64,000 bases of DNA from Linanthus parryae (Eukaryota; Streptophyta; Magnoliopsida; Ericales; Polemoniaceae), in contig JALGPY010000001.1 of the NCBI GenBank assembly GCA_023055425.1, forward strand, positions 116,851,057 to 116,915,056, written 5' to 3'. The notes beneath the pieces were generated by a model, which worked only from the letters and a program-made list of their open reading frames with translations, was not told where the DNA came from and did not search any database. Positions 35,288 to 47,934 of the stretch are shown piece after piece. The position numbers were made by a program, and so were the translations under genes. Every line of letters begins with the position of its first letter. Positions within the stretch are counted from its first letter, which is position 1.

Positions 35288-36588
35288 ATGTCTTGGGACG
35301 AGAACCATGATACCGAAAATTAGCCTGCTTACCCCTCAGGTATTCTAACTGACCTACACAAATTCTAGTGGCCTGATGGCGAGATACCGCAATCTAGGGT
35401 TGAATGGAACACGAACGTAATTGGAATATTTCTTGAACAAGTTAAAGCTGAAAAAGTAAAGGGAAACTTTAGGGGTAAAGAACTGAACCAGACTGGATAT
35501 AACAAATTCATTGCTGCATTTTATGATAGAACATATTTGTTCTACACGCATCTTCAATTAAAATACAAGTACGATAATATGGGAAAGTTGTTCAAAATAT
35601 GGGTTCAGATCAACAACACTAAGACTGGCTTGGGGTGGGACCCTCGTAAAAATACTTGGGCGTCGTCGGATGCTGGCTGGACCTAACTCATAGAGGTATG
35701 TATATTTTCTGAAAATTTAACTTAGGTTCGTTTGTTTACCACTATGATTTTTGGCTGACATTTGCAATACTGCTGCAAAAAACAGAAAATACCGTTAGCG
35801 AAGAAATTTCTGTTCAACGGATTGCAACACCGTGACCTACAATTCCAGGTCTTTGGCGACATTAGTGAGACCGGTGAGCATGCATAGACTCCAGCTGCCC
35901 CCCCCCCCACCACCACCACCGCGTCATCGTCTTCGTCGATCCAACCCTCCTCTGAGGTCGTCGTCGCAGCCTAACACTTGGGAGCGGGGCAAGGGATTGG
36001 GTTGTCGAACTCCACCAATTTCATACCACCACCTTGATACGAACAACCACCACCTGGATACGAACGGGAATACGGGACCGGAATCCGCATCCCCCCGAGA
36101 GGATCGCCTCCCCCTGGATTTGAGCACGACGATGGGAGTGAGTTTCGACACCCCCCCCCCCCCCAAGACCTGAGCGAAACGAAGGGGACCTCGATGAAAA
36201 AATGAGCTCACCAAATGCGTCGCCAAGTGTTTGGGAACAAGGCCAAGGCGACTACTCTGGATCGTTGGGTGCTCGGAAGAGGAGATGTAGAGACTTCACA
36301 AAGAGTAGCATGAACTGGATCATGGAGAACTTAACCGAGGTGTTTCGTGACCAACGCGTCACACACAGACACACGAGGTTTTGGTCACACGCGACCACCA
36401 AAGAGGGAAATCGATGAGTGTCTTACATAGCTTCTACCTTCCCACGACTACACCTTGATGACGATGGATACGACAACTGCATTAACTTCTTTCAGTACCG
36501 GGCGAATCGCGAGGCGTTCATGGCGGTGAAGAATCATGTTGCTCGTGAGAGGTGGCTAAACAAAGCGCTTGGTCGGGCAAGAAATTGA
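35288..36588 (+). pseudogene. Harbinger ORF1: Myb/SANT-like DNA-binding protein, decayed
   Basis: ATG 35288 (MSWDENHD). The recognisable domain at 35400-35690 reads VEWNTNVIGIFLEQVKAEK, then LQLKYKYDNMGKLFKIW and TGLGWDPRKNTWASSDAGW: the Myb_DNA-bind_3 pattern of plant Harbinger accessory proteins. A GTATGT donor follows (about 35696). A second exon (about 35788 onward) has AKKFLFNGLQHRD and FGDISETGEHA, then a Pro/Ser-rich linker. The C-terminal part to the TGA at 36586 includes REAFMAVKNHVARERWL. Frames are broken by stops and C-runs (C11 at 35898, C14 at 36151). It probably binds the subterminal repeats and assists the nuclease encoded next. Confidence 0.75.
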
Positions 36589-36705
36589 CGGGTCCCTCCT
36601 TCCTGAAAATCGATGAATTTCTTAACGTAGCTGCATGTTTAGTTCTTGTTTATGTTTTGTTTTGTTTAGTAGGTCATGTAGTTAATCGTCGGTGTACTTC
36701 TTGTT

Positions 36706-39578
36706 TTGGGGGATTGTTGTTTTTTTAATTTAGGTTGTGTGTTTGTTTGGGGCCACCGGAAATGTAAAATATGTGTTTGCATTTCTGATTACGATGATAA
36801 AGAGTTGATTGAAGAAATGTTAGAGCCAATACTTGTGTCAGGCATCGAGGCAACCCCTAACGGTAATGATGGACAAGTGATGTTACTTGCAATCCAGATG
36901 TTACTTACGAGGAGGTCGGAGCCTTGTCGCACTCCCTCGTTAACTGGACACAAATGGGTAAACGAGGCCTTGAATGGACATTGGAAGAGATTGGTTGAAT
37001 CGTTCCGGGAGCAGTCTTCGGTATTCTGCCAATTGTGCGATCTATTGCAAGGAACCTATGGCTTTAGGCCTGATAATTTTGAAGCTCATGGATATTATGA
37101 TATGAAAATACAGGCAAAAAGCTTGGCTCCTTGATGATGAAATCCAGAAACACAAGCATAAGAAATTGCTAAGTACCAAATCTTCAAAGCTTTGAGTTAC
37201 TGTAGCAGTTCCTATATGTTGTATTATCTAACTATTTTGTGCAGGTTTTGGTTATGTTTTGATGATGATTAGTTTAGTTATATAATTACATCCAGCAATA
37301 TATGTTCTAAGATGATCACTGCAGGAATACACATTCTGGAGAAGTTAGCAGGCAAAGCTTCGAAGCTTTGAGATTTTCAAGTCACTCTTTACTGGTAAGT
37401 TCTTCTAACCATCTTTTTATGTGCAGATGGATTCAGTGTTACTTAGATATTTTTACATGCTGATTATAGTCTATTATTGCGGACTCTATATTAGTTATTT
37501 GATATATTAATGAGATTGAATATACTTGTTAACTCAGAACTATCAGCTGACAAGTCTAGCATGATTCTATCTTTATTGGTTAGCTGCTGTTTCAAGCAGA
37601 TCTCTTTGCTATATTGTATTTTTATTTGTTTGATCTTGTTTGCTAAGTATTTGCTGGTTTGTTGGACTCTCAAACGTCCATAAACAGATCAGCAATGTAT
37701 TCAATTTGAGCTGTTAACAGGATCTTATCAGATAGGAGATATTTTAGGAATTTTGTTCCTGAAATATCTCAAGTTAGTTGCAGACTAAAACAACTACCTA
37801 AGTTTGAATTGCAGAGACTTATAAGAGATACAAAGGTCGTGATTTGAAGGGAGGACAATCATCTGGGAAGATCAATTACATACAGCTCTTTGAATCATTC
37901 AGGGAATCAATTCAAGCAGGTTGAAGATCATTCAAATCCAGAAGAACTCTTCCATGCTTTAAACAGCTTATTCTTTCGGAGTTCTTCTCACTGTACTTAA
38001 TTGTATAATCTTTTCTTTGTTTCTAAAACCTCACTAAACTTAGTAATTTGGTTGTTCAAGTGAAAAACAAGTGGTTCTTATTGTTTCAACAGGTTGTAGC
38101 CTGTAACTAGATAGGTTGGGAACCACAAGCTGTATAAGTGTAAGGTAGCTCACTTAGGCTTGAGAACTAGGGCTAAATCTGGGTGATTAATAAGAAGTTG
38201 TGTTTGAATCCTGGAGGGATTAGATCCCTCAGGCAGAGTCTAGGTCCAATTGTGACTGAACTCTATAAAATATATGTGTTCATGCTATTTACTTTTGCTG
38301 CATTTACTTACAGTTTAAATTGGAAGTCTCAAAGCTTTGGAGCTTTCCAAGTCTTAAAGCTTTGAAGCCTCTATACTTAGCTGTTATATCTTTAAGCTTT
38401 ACAAGCTCTTTTCAAAGCTTTGAGATATCTACAGTTTGTTTTCCTAAAGTTTGAAAAACTTAAGTTTTGGCAAAAGTTAGCATACTCTATTCAACCCCCC
38501 CCCTTCTAGAGTATTACTATATCTGTTTACACCTACATTACACACTTTCAAGGCCGACAAAGCGGATGTCAGCCGAAGAATCTGTTGCCATATTCTTGTA
38601 CACAATAGGTCATTGGGCATCGAACGCGAATTGCAAGAACGATTTCAACATTCGGGCGAAACAATAAGCGACAATTTCAACGTGTTTTAGGCGCTGCGAC
38701 TCGTATGACTTCATATTGGACCCCATCAACGTACGCCGACAGTGTGCACCAACACATAAGGAACAATACAATGTATTGGCCGACTTTCAAAGTATGTTTT
38801 CAATAAGAGTTTAACATACACTGTTTCGTCTTGATATTATATGTCATACTGATACACGTGATTGTATCGGCGCGATGGATGGGACACACGTAAACGTGCG
38901 AGTTCCAGAGAATCGTAACATCAATTACATAGGAAGGAAGGGTTACGCAGCCCATAACGTGTTGGAAATTTGTGATTTTGACATGTGCTTCATAAGTCTC
39001 CGCTGGGTGGGAAGGTTGTACTCATGACAGCAGAATACTACAAAATTTGATGCAAAACCCTGACATGCACTTTCCAAGGCCACCTGCAGGAAAATATTAT
39101 TTGGTAGACGTCGGATACCCGAATATGCAAGGTTTTCTAGCACCGTACACTGGAGAACCTAGGTACCACCTGTCGCAGTTCAGACAGGGGGACCCGCCGC
39201 TAAATGCCAAATAAGTATTCAATCGACCTCATGCATCTTTACGTAGCGTGATTGAAAGGACTTTTGGGGTATGGAAGGCGAGGTGGTAGATCCTAGATGG
39301 GAATGCCACAATTTTGCTTCAACGACCAGATTGCGATTGTTGGAGTGACCATGGCTCTCCAAAATTTTGTAAGGTTATGTGACAGGGACAACGCCTGGTT
39401 CATGTTTGCAGAAAGATACGGAGCAAGGCATCGAGCAAGAGAGTCGTGCTGGGGGGGGGGGGCTTCCAACGGAGCGTCAACTTCAGGTGGTGCTGGAATT
39501 GTAGCATACTTGGCGGATGACTACACAATGGGACAACTACGAACACACATAACAAATGTAATGATGAGCACCAACCAG
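36706..39578 (+). pseudogene. HARBI1-like DDE transposase, interrupted by a solo LTR
   Basis: Plant PIF/Harbinger nuclease. N-terminal part 36706-37070 includes TGHKWVNEALNGHWKRL and FCQLCDLLQGTYGFR; it resumes at 38556 with KRMSAEESVAIFLYTIGHW. An intron-like gap (about 38792-38867) precedes CIGAMDGTHVNVRVPENRN. The catalytic triad is visible: Asp in GAMDGTH (codon 38878), Asp in YYLVDVGYP (39107), Glu in VIERTFGVWK (39254). Frameshifts, stops (near 38665, 39010) and a G12 run (39451-39462) show it is dead. The frame is continuous across the LTR insertion once the duplicated AGGCC is counted once. Confidence 0.85.
37071..38550 (+). mobile_element. Solo LTR, 1.48 kb, copia-type, inside the Harbinger transposase
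   Basis: TG...CA ends (TGATAATTTTGAAGC ... ACACTTTCA) and exact AGGCC duplication (37066-37070, 38551-38555). Near its 3' end TTCAACCCCCCCCCTTCTAG resembles the C-rich motif of SIRE/Angela-like copia LTRs. It holds many AAAGCTTTGAAGCTT-like repeats and no internal region, so it arose by LTR-LTR recombination. Confidence 0.88.
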
Positions 39579-40158
39579 TAGTAGCGTTATAATAGTGAAT
39601 TTTAACCCCTACCTGTATGATGTAGTTCTAAATCACGCTATTTATTGAGGTTATTTTATGACTATTCATCCAAATGGGAACTAATTAGAATAATTAGAAT
39701 TAGAATATTTCACATCCTTTCATAATTATTAAAATAATTTACATGCATAAGTAGTAGTAGATTTTAACGTTAGGAAACCTCAAAGGTTTCAATAGTGGAT
39801 GATACTTTTTCAATTTAGAAAGGAATAATATTAGTACTAAATAGTATATAAAAAAATGCCACTACAGGAAACCTCAAATGCCACCACTTATGAGAAGTAA
39901 TTTGAATAAGTATAATTATAATTGCAATAAACGTTTCATTGTTGTTACGCGTCATTTTAATAACAATAATAATTCTAATTATAGTAATTACAATAAAACT
40001 AAGGAGATGTTAGTATGAGTAATAACAACACTGATATATTACAATATAGTTTGGGGAAAACAAGCGCACACCATGGTTATTAAAACTTACAACACACAAC
40101 AGTACATGTAGTTCAAGAAAGAAACTAGCGCACAATGTAATAAATTAGAACCTCGTGT
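39579..40158. other. AT-rich spacer between two convergent transposon genes
   Basis: The nuclease gene (+) and the Transposase_32-like gene (-) converge here. No ORF or repeat seen; presumed 3' UTRs and terminators of both. Confidence 0.5.
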
Positions 40159-40553
40159 TTATTGCCGATCCGAGGTCGATGGACGTTGACTGCCACTGGA
40201 TGAGGAACTAAAGGACCCGTTAACAGTTGCTGGCTGACTAGATGACACATGTGCCCGGAACATTCTCGTCACCTTCCTGAACAGACCATGCGATTTGCAC
40301 ACCTCCGTTAGGGACTCCCCTCTGAATTGACCCATACCTACTTGAAGTCCTCCCACCTTATTATCAAGTTCTCCCACTGTATCTCGAATTTAGTTAAGCT
40401 GAGCACGAACCCACGATGAAAAGCCCGACACTCCTCCCGAAAAGCAGCATTCTTGTCGTCGCCAACCTCGGTTCGAACGGCCTCCTCTGACTAAGAACGA
40501 GGACATGGTGGTCCGAAGACACTGTGTATGCGTCCCGCAGACGGGTGCGCTTC

Positions 40554-43240
40554 TGAAATAACCCGGATCCTACGGTTCCTGCTAGTACAACTTAACGATA
40601 ATCCGAAGAATACTTTATTGAAAAAAAAGGAGAAACCCCTCCTTACATTGCTGTACATAAATGGTGAAACATTCTCTAGAACCAAATGATACAATTACTA
40701 AAAGATGTTCGCTAGCCATGATTCTAATCCTTAGCTCATGCGCGTTTCCACCCCAACTAGCTTGACATGCGGGTTTTGAAATAGCAAAAGTCGACGCAGC
40801 AAAAACGTTTATAAGTAAAAACTGAGTAAGAAATATATCACAATATGTAAAACAGGGTTTTGGCTGAAAGAATAAAAAGAATGAAACTGAAGAGTTTACA
40901 CATTTTAACTTATTAGTTGAGCTGAGGTGTAATTAGAGCCCAGCGGGTAACGAATTCCCACAGAGAGGTCACGATGCAATAATGTCATCACACAGGTACC
41001 TCTTGGGATATCACAGTCCATCCCAATTCACCCAGAGCGTTTGTAGGTAGCCCAACACTACCCCGCCCATCACCTAGATAAAGGACCTTAAGTGTCGACA
41101 CCCCTATACAGTTGTGACCCACACATGCATAGGTAGTACTCTATAGCTTTCACAATCTTATAAACCCGTATAGGGTAGGGAATGAAACCTCAGGAGGTCG
41201 TCTCACGTGTGCCTCCGGCCGTAGCCTTCACACACATCCTCTGTACATCGCCCCATATCATTTATCTTTCATTTATATTCCACAAGATCATTTTAGAAAC
41301 ATCGGTTCAAAATTCAGAAGTAACCACATATCTTTCAAAAGAATAATTGCAAGAGAGATTCTCAAAATTTGAGACTTAAAAGTAGTTGTTCGAAACACGG
41401 GTAACACACGCCAAGACACATTTTGATAGTTAAAGTATTGTGCGCATAAACTTACCTGATAATGGGAGAGATTCACACACAAGTAAGTACGGGAGTTAGT
41501 AGTAGGGGTCCTCAACGAATTCGTCTCCTACGAATTCTGAATATAAAATAATCAAATATTCCGACATTAACACGATTCACCACACGACAATTCACAATTA
41601 AAAATGTCTATAAGTGCAGGTTCAACCCCAAATAATCCCCCAACAAATTGTATTTTACTAGTTACGAAAAATATATATTTATTATGAAAAAATATTGGTG
41701 TATAATATAAAATAATAATTGTGGTGAAGAAATTTTATTTAGTATAAAAATGTATTTATTATTTAACGGTTGGATTAATTAAATACTATTTTCATTATTA
41801 AAGCTAAAACTCCATTATCTTTGTTATAAAAGTTACATTAGTAAAAGCAACGTTATAAAGTGTAAAGATTGTATTTTCTGATATATGCAAAATATGAACA
41901 TTTAGTTGTTAGGAAAACATAATATAAATAAAATACCGATTCAAGGATTATAAGAATAAATGTTTATTTTCAGAAAATGATTGTTAAGCTTATATTTAAT
42001 AGTGTATGTATATATAGGAAAAATACTAGATTATATTATGTTAAAAACAATTTAGATTTACACTTTGTTAATATATAAAGAAAACAGGTTGTTTTAACGA
42101 CAAGAACATACCCACATAGTTTCATATCATACAAATGTCACCCCACCAGTTTCACTAGAGACACTTTTGGCACCCCCCTTTGACACCCACGGGTTCAGAC
42201 CCAGTTCTTTCCCAAATACAACCCCCTTATCTCACTATCACTCAAACCCATTAAAACTGAAGCTTAGGATGAAGTTTATGGCATGACTTGAAGCAGTTGG
42301 AGGTAAAAAACAAACATAAAAATAAAAAACAAACGAAAAGGGTTTGTTTGGATTTACCGATTGGAGACGTGACTGGGAGTAAAATGAGGAGGTTGGCGGC
42401 AATGGAGGAATCCGGCGATCGGAGACGATGGCTTTGCTGCTGCTGGGTTCGTCGGACAAGGAAGGGACGGGAGAGAGAGTGGCGGACGGTGGTGGCGACG
42501 ACGAGGCGCGGAGGGCGGCGAACGGCGGGGCAGAGGGCCGGCGTCGCTGGGTCGGCCCGGTTTGGCGCCGGCGCCGGCTGGGTTTTATTCGACATAACAG
42601 AGAGAGAGAGAGTGAGAGAGAGAAGTAGATGGCGAGATAGAAACGATAGAGAGGAAGCTTGGGTTGCTATTGAGTTAACCCGATCGAAATCAAAGGCGGG
42701 TTTTCCGCGTTCAAATTGGAAACTTCGATTGGCGAAATTAATTGAAAAGATTGGACCTTTGACATGCTTCCGACGAATGGGGGCGGAAATTGGGTGATAA
42801 GGAGGTAAAATTTGTATGTTTCCATGGTGGGTCTCGCCGTAAAAACAGGGGAATCAAACTCGCCTGTTCCAAATGGAAATGGGGATAAGATGATGTGAAA
42901 AGTTTATGGTGTGGCGGCTGCACCACTCAACGTGGTGGTTCGCTACGCGATATCTAATTAAAAACACATTTTGGTCACATTACAAACATTACACGACCCG
43001 CTATCAAGAATAATAAAGAAAATGTCATCTTCGAAAAAATACTTTTGATAAAAATAAATAAAATAAAATAACAATAATACTATTAGTATTAATAACAATA
43101 ACAATATTAATAATAATAATGTGAAAACAAAACTATTTAGTAAAGAAAAATACTTTTATAAATCTCAAATAGTGGCCCGGAAAGTTCGTTAAACTCCCAA
43201 AAATACCCCCTAAAAAACTTAAGGTAAAACGAACATCCCA
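40554..43240 (-). repeat. Gypsy 3' LTR (longer copy)
   Basis: Matches the right LTR over 40554-42060, then has about 1.1 kb that the right LTR lacks (42060-43205), including a GC-rich, CT-leader segment on the minus strand (42630-42360) with a GTAAAT donor at 42357. The shared GGGGGTATTTTT at about 43205-43220 marks the other side of that gap. The far border before the purine tract AAGGGAGGTG (43370-43379) is uncertain. Confidence 0.7.
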
Positions 43241-43361
43241 AAGCATGTATAAGTCAAGTCTCCCAATGCAAGCACCCTCAACGCGAGTATGCATTCGCAT
43301 TTCTAATGTGCTCCTAATAACAAGACAAGCAAGACAAGACGGCTAATCAAATGCATGGCTA

Positions 43362-43643
43362 TTAAATCGCACCTCCCTTAAAATGAGTGACATCCCCGTC
43401 ACCCGGCTTCCCAAGTCTCTTATTTCGGTTGGTGGTTTGACTAAAGTACTTTGAATAGCGTGGCGGACTTGGTACGGGTGTTCCTGGTTTTAAGCCAAGG
43501 ATTTTGATTGGTTGTTGTTCAAAGATAAGAGGGGGATCAAGTTCGACAGGTTCGGGATCCAAGATATGACTCGGGTTGAGAACATAAGGTTTGAGTTGGG
43601 ACACATGACAAACTTTATGGACTCTACATACTACAAGCGCTAA
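43362..43643 (-). pseudogene. Gypsy integrase C-terminal fragment
   Basis: Minus-strand frame has VHKVCHVSQLKPYVLNPSH, then LDPEPVELDPPLIFEQQPIK, the chromodomain-side tail of Ty3/gypsy integrases, and stops at 43362 overlapping the purine tract next to the LTR, the expected place for a minus-oriented element. The N-terminal part breaks off near 43643, where plus-strand pol begins. Confidence 0.8.
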
Positions 43644-44870
43644 AGAATAGGTTGACATCAGCACATGTGTTAACGTTAACTACTAAAGGAGGAGAATTTG
43701 AAGTCCAAAGCGATGCGTTCAAAAATGGTAGAATGATTGTTTATGCTTCTAGGCAACTAAAGTCTTGAAAGGAGAATTACCACACTCATGATTTGGAATT
43801 GGAGTTGGCAGCCAATGTGTTTGCACTGAAGATGTGGAGGCATTATCTCAACGGTACGACTTGCAATATCTTTACAGATGACAAGAGCCTGAAGTACATA
43901 TTCGCCCAGAAAGAGCTGAATATGCGACAAATGAGGTGGTTAGAGTTAGTGAAGGAATACGAAATCAAGATCCAATACCACGACGGAAAATTCAATGTAG
44001 TGGCGGATGCATTGAGCTGAAAGACGAATCATACGGTAAATGCAAATGTGGGTTTTGCCAACTAAGCTTTGCAAAGAGTTTCGAAGGCTGGATATTGAAG
44101 TTTGCACGAAGGAAACCACGAGTAACATGCTGTGTAATTTTGACGATATCACCGGACATCTTCGTAGAGATGAAGAAATGACAGAAAGAAGATGATATCC
44201 TACAAAAGATCAAGGAGAAGATCAACATAGGAGAAGCACTCGATTCCAAAGTGGATGAAGATGGTAGCGTGAAATTCAAGGGAAGATGGTGTGTCCCAAT
44301 GAAATGCGGGGACGTAAAAGAATAAGAGTATGAAGAGAGCTCATAACACACCATATTCGATACAATCAGGGGGAGACAAGTTGTATAAGGATTTGAGGAA
44401 GAACTTTTTGGTGGAGAGGTATGAAGACGGAAATAGCTGACTCTGTCAAAAGGAACTTTCGGTGTTTGACTTGTCAAAAGGTCAAGTTGAGAACAAGAGA
44501 CTAGTGGGCTGTTGCAACTATTGGAGATATGGAAATGGGATTCCATCTCGATGGACTTTGTTACAGCTTTAGCTATTCGACGAATGGGTTGAACCATATT
44601 TGGGTGGCAGTCAATCGGCTGCACAAAACAGCAATCTTCATTCACATGAAGGACACGTGGAACATGAAAAAGAGGACGGACGCATATATCAAGAATGTGG
44701 TAAGACTATAAAGAGTACCTAACTTGATTATTTCAGATAGAGATTCAAATTTCTTATCATATTTCTGAAAGGAGTTACAAAAGGTCAGGGGTACCGAGCT
44801 AAGATTCAGGACGGCATCTGTCGCAGTTACGAATAATCCACATAAAAAATTAACCCTTCACAATTAATAG
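43644..44870 (+). pseudogene. Gypsy RNase H and integrase fragment in opposite orientation
   Basis: Plus-strand frames with several stops. RNase H part (43644-44020): [67 protein letters not shown]. Integrase part (about 44360-44830): a zinc-finger region with FWWRGM and CLTCQKVK, a core with STNGLNHIWVAVNRLHKTA and ISDRDSNFLS. It is antiparallel to the LTRs, PBS and the adjacent integrase tail, so it is an inversion or a nested fragment. Confidence 0.8.
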
Positions 44871-45085
44871 GGATTTTCAAATAATCATACAACACACTTG
44901 GGAACTTAGAAAGAACACGCGGCTATGTTAACCCACATCCCCGTTTTTTTTTTTTTTTTTTTTTTCCAGTTTTAGTTATCCTATGTCCAGTTTAAATTTT
45001 GAAAAAGTTCCGATTATTTTCAATCTTTATTTAATGAAATTCGAAAAGTCGTACTAGCGTTGGAACCGTCGGCTCTGATACCAAC

Positions 45086-46601
45086 TGAAATGACCCAAAT
45101 CCTACGGTTCCTGCTAGTACAACTTAACGATAATCTAAAGAATATTTTATTGAAACTAAAGGAGAAAATCCTCCTTACATTGTTGTGCATAAATGGTGAA
45201 TCATTCTATAGAACCAAATGATACAATTACTAAAAGATGTTTGCTAGCCATGATTCTAATCCTTAGCTCGTGCGCGTTTCCACCCCAACTAGCTCGACCT
45301 GCGGGTTTTGAAATAGCAAAAGCCGACGCAGCAAAAACATTTATAAGTAAAAACTGAGTAAGAAATATACCACAATATGTAAAACAGAGTTTTGGCTGAA
45401 AGAATAAAAAGAGTGTAACTGAAGAGATTCCACATTTTAACTTATTAGTTGAGCTGAGGCGTATTAGAGCCCAGCGGGTAACGAATGCCCACAGAGAGGT
45501 CACGATGCAATAATATCATGACACAGGTACCTCTTGGGATATCACAGTCCATCCCAATTCACCCATAGCGTTTGTAGGTAATCCGACACTACCCCGCCCA
45601 TCACATAGCTAAAGGACCTTAAGTGTCGACACCCCTATACAGTTGTGACCCACACATGCATAGGTAGTACTCTACAGATTTCACAATTTATAAACCCGTA
45701 TAGGGTAGGGTAGGAAACCCTAGGAAGTCGTCTCACGTGCGCCTCCGGCCGTAGCTTTCACACACATCCTCTGTACATCGCCCCATATCATTTATCGTTC
45801 ATTTATATTCCACAAGATCATTTTAGAAACATCGGTTCGAAATTCAGAAGTAACCACATATCTTTCAAAAGAATAATTGCAAGAGAGATTCTCAAAATTT
45901 GGGACTTAAAAGTAGTTGTTCGAAACACGAGTAACACATGCCAAGACACATTTTGATAGTTAAAGTATTGTGCGGCTTACCTGATAATGGGGAGAGATTC
46001 ACACACAAGCAAGTACGGGAGTTAGTAGTAGGGGTCCTCAACGAATTTGTCTCCTACGAATTCTGAATATACAATAATCAAATAGTCCTACATTAACACG
46101 ATTCACCACACGACAATTCACAATCAAAAATGTCTATAAGTGCAGGTTCAACCCCAAATAATCCCCCAACAAATTGTATTTTACTAGTTAAGAAAAATAT
46201 ATATTTATTAAGAAAAAATATTGGTGTATAATAAAAAATAATAATTGTGGTGAAGAAATTTTATTTAGTATAAAAAGGTATTTATTATTTAACGGTTAGA
46301 TTAATAAAAGACCATTTTCATTATTAAAGCTAAAACTCCATTATCTTTGTTATAAAAGTTACATTAGTAAAAGCAACATTATAAAGTGTAAAGATTGTAT
46401 TTTCTGATATATGCAAAATATGAACATTTAATTGTTAGGAAAACATAATATAAATAAAATACCGATTCAACGTTTATAAGAATAAACGTTTATTTTCAGA
46501 AAATGATTGTTAAGCTTATATTTAATAGTGTATGTATATATAGGAAAAATACTAGTTTAAATTATGTTAAAAATACCCCCTAAAAATATCGGGGTACTAC
46601 A
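45086..46601 (-). repeat. Gypsy 5' LTR (shortened copy)
   Basis: 1516 bp. Starts TGTAGTACCCCG at 46601 and ends at 45086 before the PBS. Contains exon-like module 46053-45981, the GTGTCGACACCCC block (45623-45635), the CTTACTCAGT block (complement near 45353) and a CCCGCAG acceptor at 45299. About 1.1 kb present in the other LTR is deleted close to its start. Confidence 0.85.
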
Positions 46602-47934
46602 GCTTCACTGTCGTGAGACGCGAGTTGGGGAGGGAACCCACTAATTCTTAATACAACAGCCTTGTCTATTGCTCTGTCGGTGGGAATGGCGACATCAATC
46701 TGGTTACTCAAGGGGACATTATAGAACTTAAACAACCGTGTAAGTATGGCCTCGTACGGTATGGACAGAGACAAGTTCCCGCAATCCTTGGCGCGTAACA
46801 TAACATGAATAATGATGAATGAGAGGTTTAGTTGACGCTTTGTGGCGAAGCAATGTATTATTAAGACTAAAAAAGCCTCGGCCTCGTCGCCGTGTCCGGT
46901 ACACGGCAGAATGTTTTGTGCTATATTGTGCTTCAGAAGCCGATATTCCGGCTTAATATTAGAGGACTTCAGCTCCTTCTTTGTATTACATGTACAATAG
47001 AAGGTGATGTAGTAGTCGTCGAGGGATGCGTTGTCGATATGATTTGTAATTTATTTTCGTTTAGTGAACCAGATTTCCCCCCCCCCCTCATTGGAACAGA
47101 CAACGCCCTTGGAATGAGATCAAGACTTGCTATGATATAAATTCCCTTCAACACACCCGCTGGAACTTCTACATTGCGAAATCGCCTCCACTTCAAGGAG
47201 GTGTAGAAAAGACAAACAAAAATGGGATAAACTGTGCGTTCGAGCTTGCACGAAGAAAACCATTTTGCCCACTCTAGGTGAGCTTGCAGATACTCATGAT
47301 ATTCGTCTCCAATATTGAGGGATTTACCCTTGGAAATATTACACAAAGTTAACTCGTCGTACACGGGACCGTCTTCTGGCTCGAGAAATGGAGATTTACC
47401 CTCAACAAACAAGTAGTACGACATGTTCAGTTCATTAAGGGACGTTTCCTGTCATCGGGGGCCATGCTCTTGTACGTAGTAATTTCGTTAGACATTTTGA
47501 GTGGTGTCGAGGGAAAAAAGGAGAGTTAAATTAGACAACTGGAAATTTGAATGTGGGAGAATGGAGGAATTGAAATGGTACTACATCAAACGAGAATAGG
47601 TTCTCCTAAAATAAATGAATGAAATATACATATGTCTCTTGTTAAACACAGTCGTAAAGTCCATTGCTACTGAAACAATGCAGAACGAAATCTACTGAAA
47701 ATTTTACTCACGGACTTGCTTCGTACAATGCAAAGAATTAACTCATTTCAATTTCTTCATTCTCACGAGAACAATCAGTTAAACAAGACAAAGTAGAAGA
47801 AAAACAAAGAGAAAAGAGTGCATGTGAAATAGAATAAAACAAAGTAGAAGAAAACAAATAGAAGCTTGAACAGGCATGTGGATTCACATACAAACAAAAC
47901 AAAATGCAAAACAAATAAAATGCCGAACACTGGA

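Larger units (their letters stand above)
40554..46601 (-). mobile_element. Ty3/gypsy retrotransposon, 6.0 kb, with internal inversion
   Basis: Exact GCTTC duplication flanks it (40549-40553, 46602-46606). Minus-strand orientation is set by the PBS TGGTATCAGAGC (45083-45072), two bases after the right LTR. The LTRs are 45086-46601 (starts TGTAGTACCCCG, ends CATTTCA) and 40554 to about 43240. The internal region keeps only an integrase C-terminal piece (-) next to the left LTR, and an opposite-strand RNase H/integrase piece (+). Gag, protease and most RT are missing. It lies inside the Transposase_32-like gene. Confidence 0.85.
40159..47495 (-). pseudogene. Transposase_32-like (putative plant transposon protein) gene, split by a gypsy element
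   Basis: Minus strand. ATG at 47495 (MSNEITTYKSMAPDD), a frameshift near 47430, then to about 46970 MSYYLFVEGKSPFLEPEDGP and an EYLQAHLEWAKWFSSCKL stretch. After a likely intron the core of the domain follows (46900-46602): AEAFLVLIIHCFATKRQLNL and LSIPYEAILTRLFKFYNVPL, the pattern of the putative plant transposon protein family. The reading frame reaches SHDSEA at the insertion point (46602) and resumes in frame at 40553 (HPSAGRIHSVFGPP), through a coil-like EEAVRTEVGDDKNAAFREEC, a GELDNKVGGLQVGMGQF repeat-like helix, and a Ser-rich end QRPSTSDRQ stop at 40159. One stop and a few shifts are present. Function in the element is unknown. Confidence 0.65.

Noticed and set aside
42251..42797. Overlapping 114-169 codon ORFs on both strands
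   Set aside because: GC-rich first-exon-like part of the gypsy LTR; no domain in either strand.
43992..44645. 217-codon minus-strand ORF
   Set aside because: Antisense to the plus-strand gypsy integrase, whose motifs are on the other strand.
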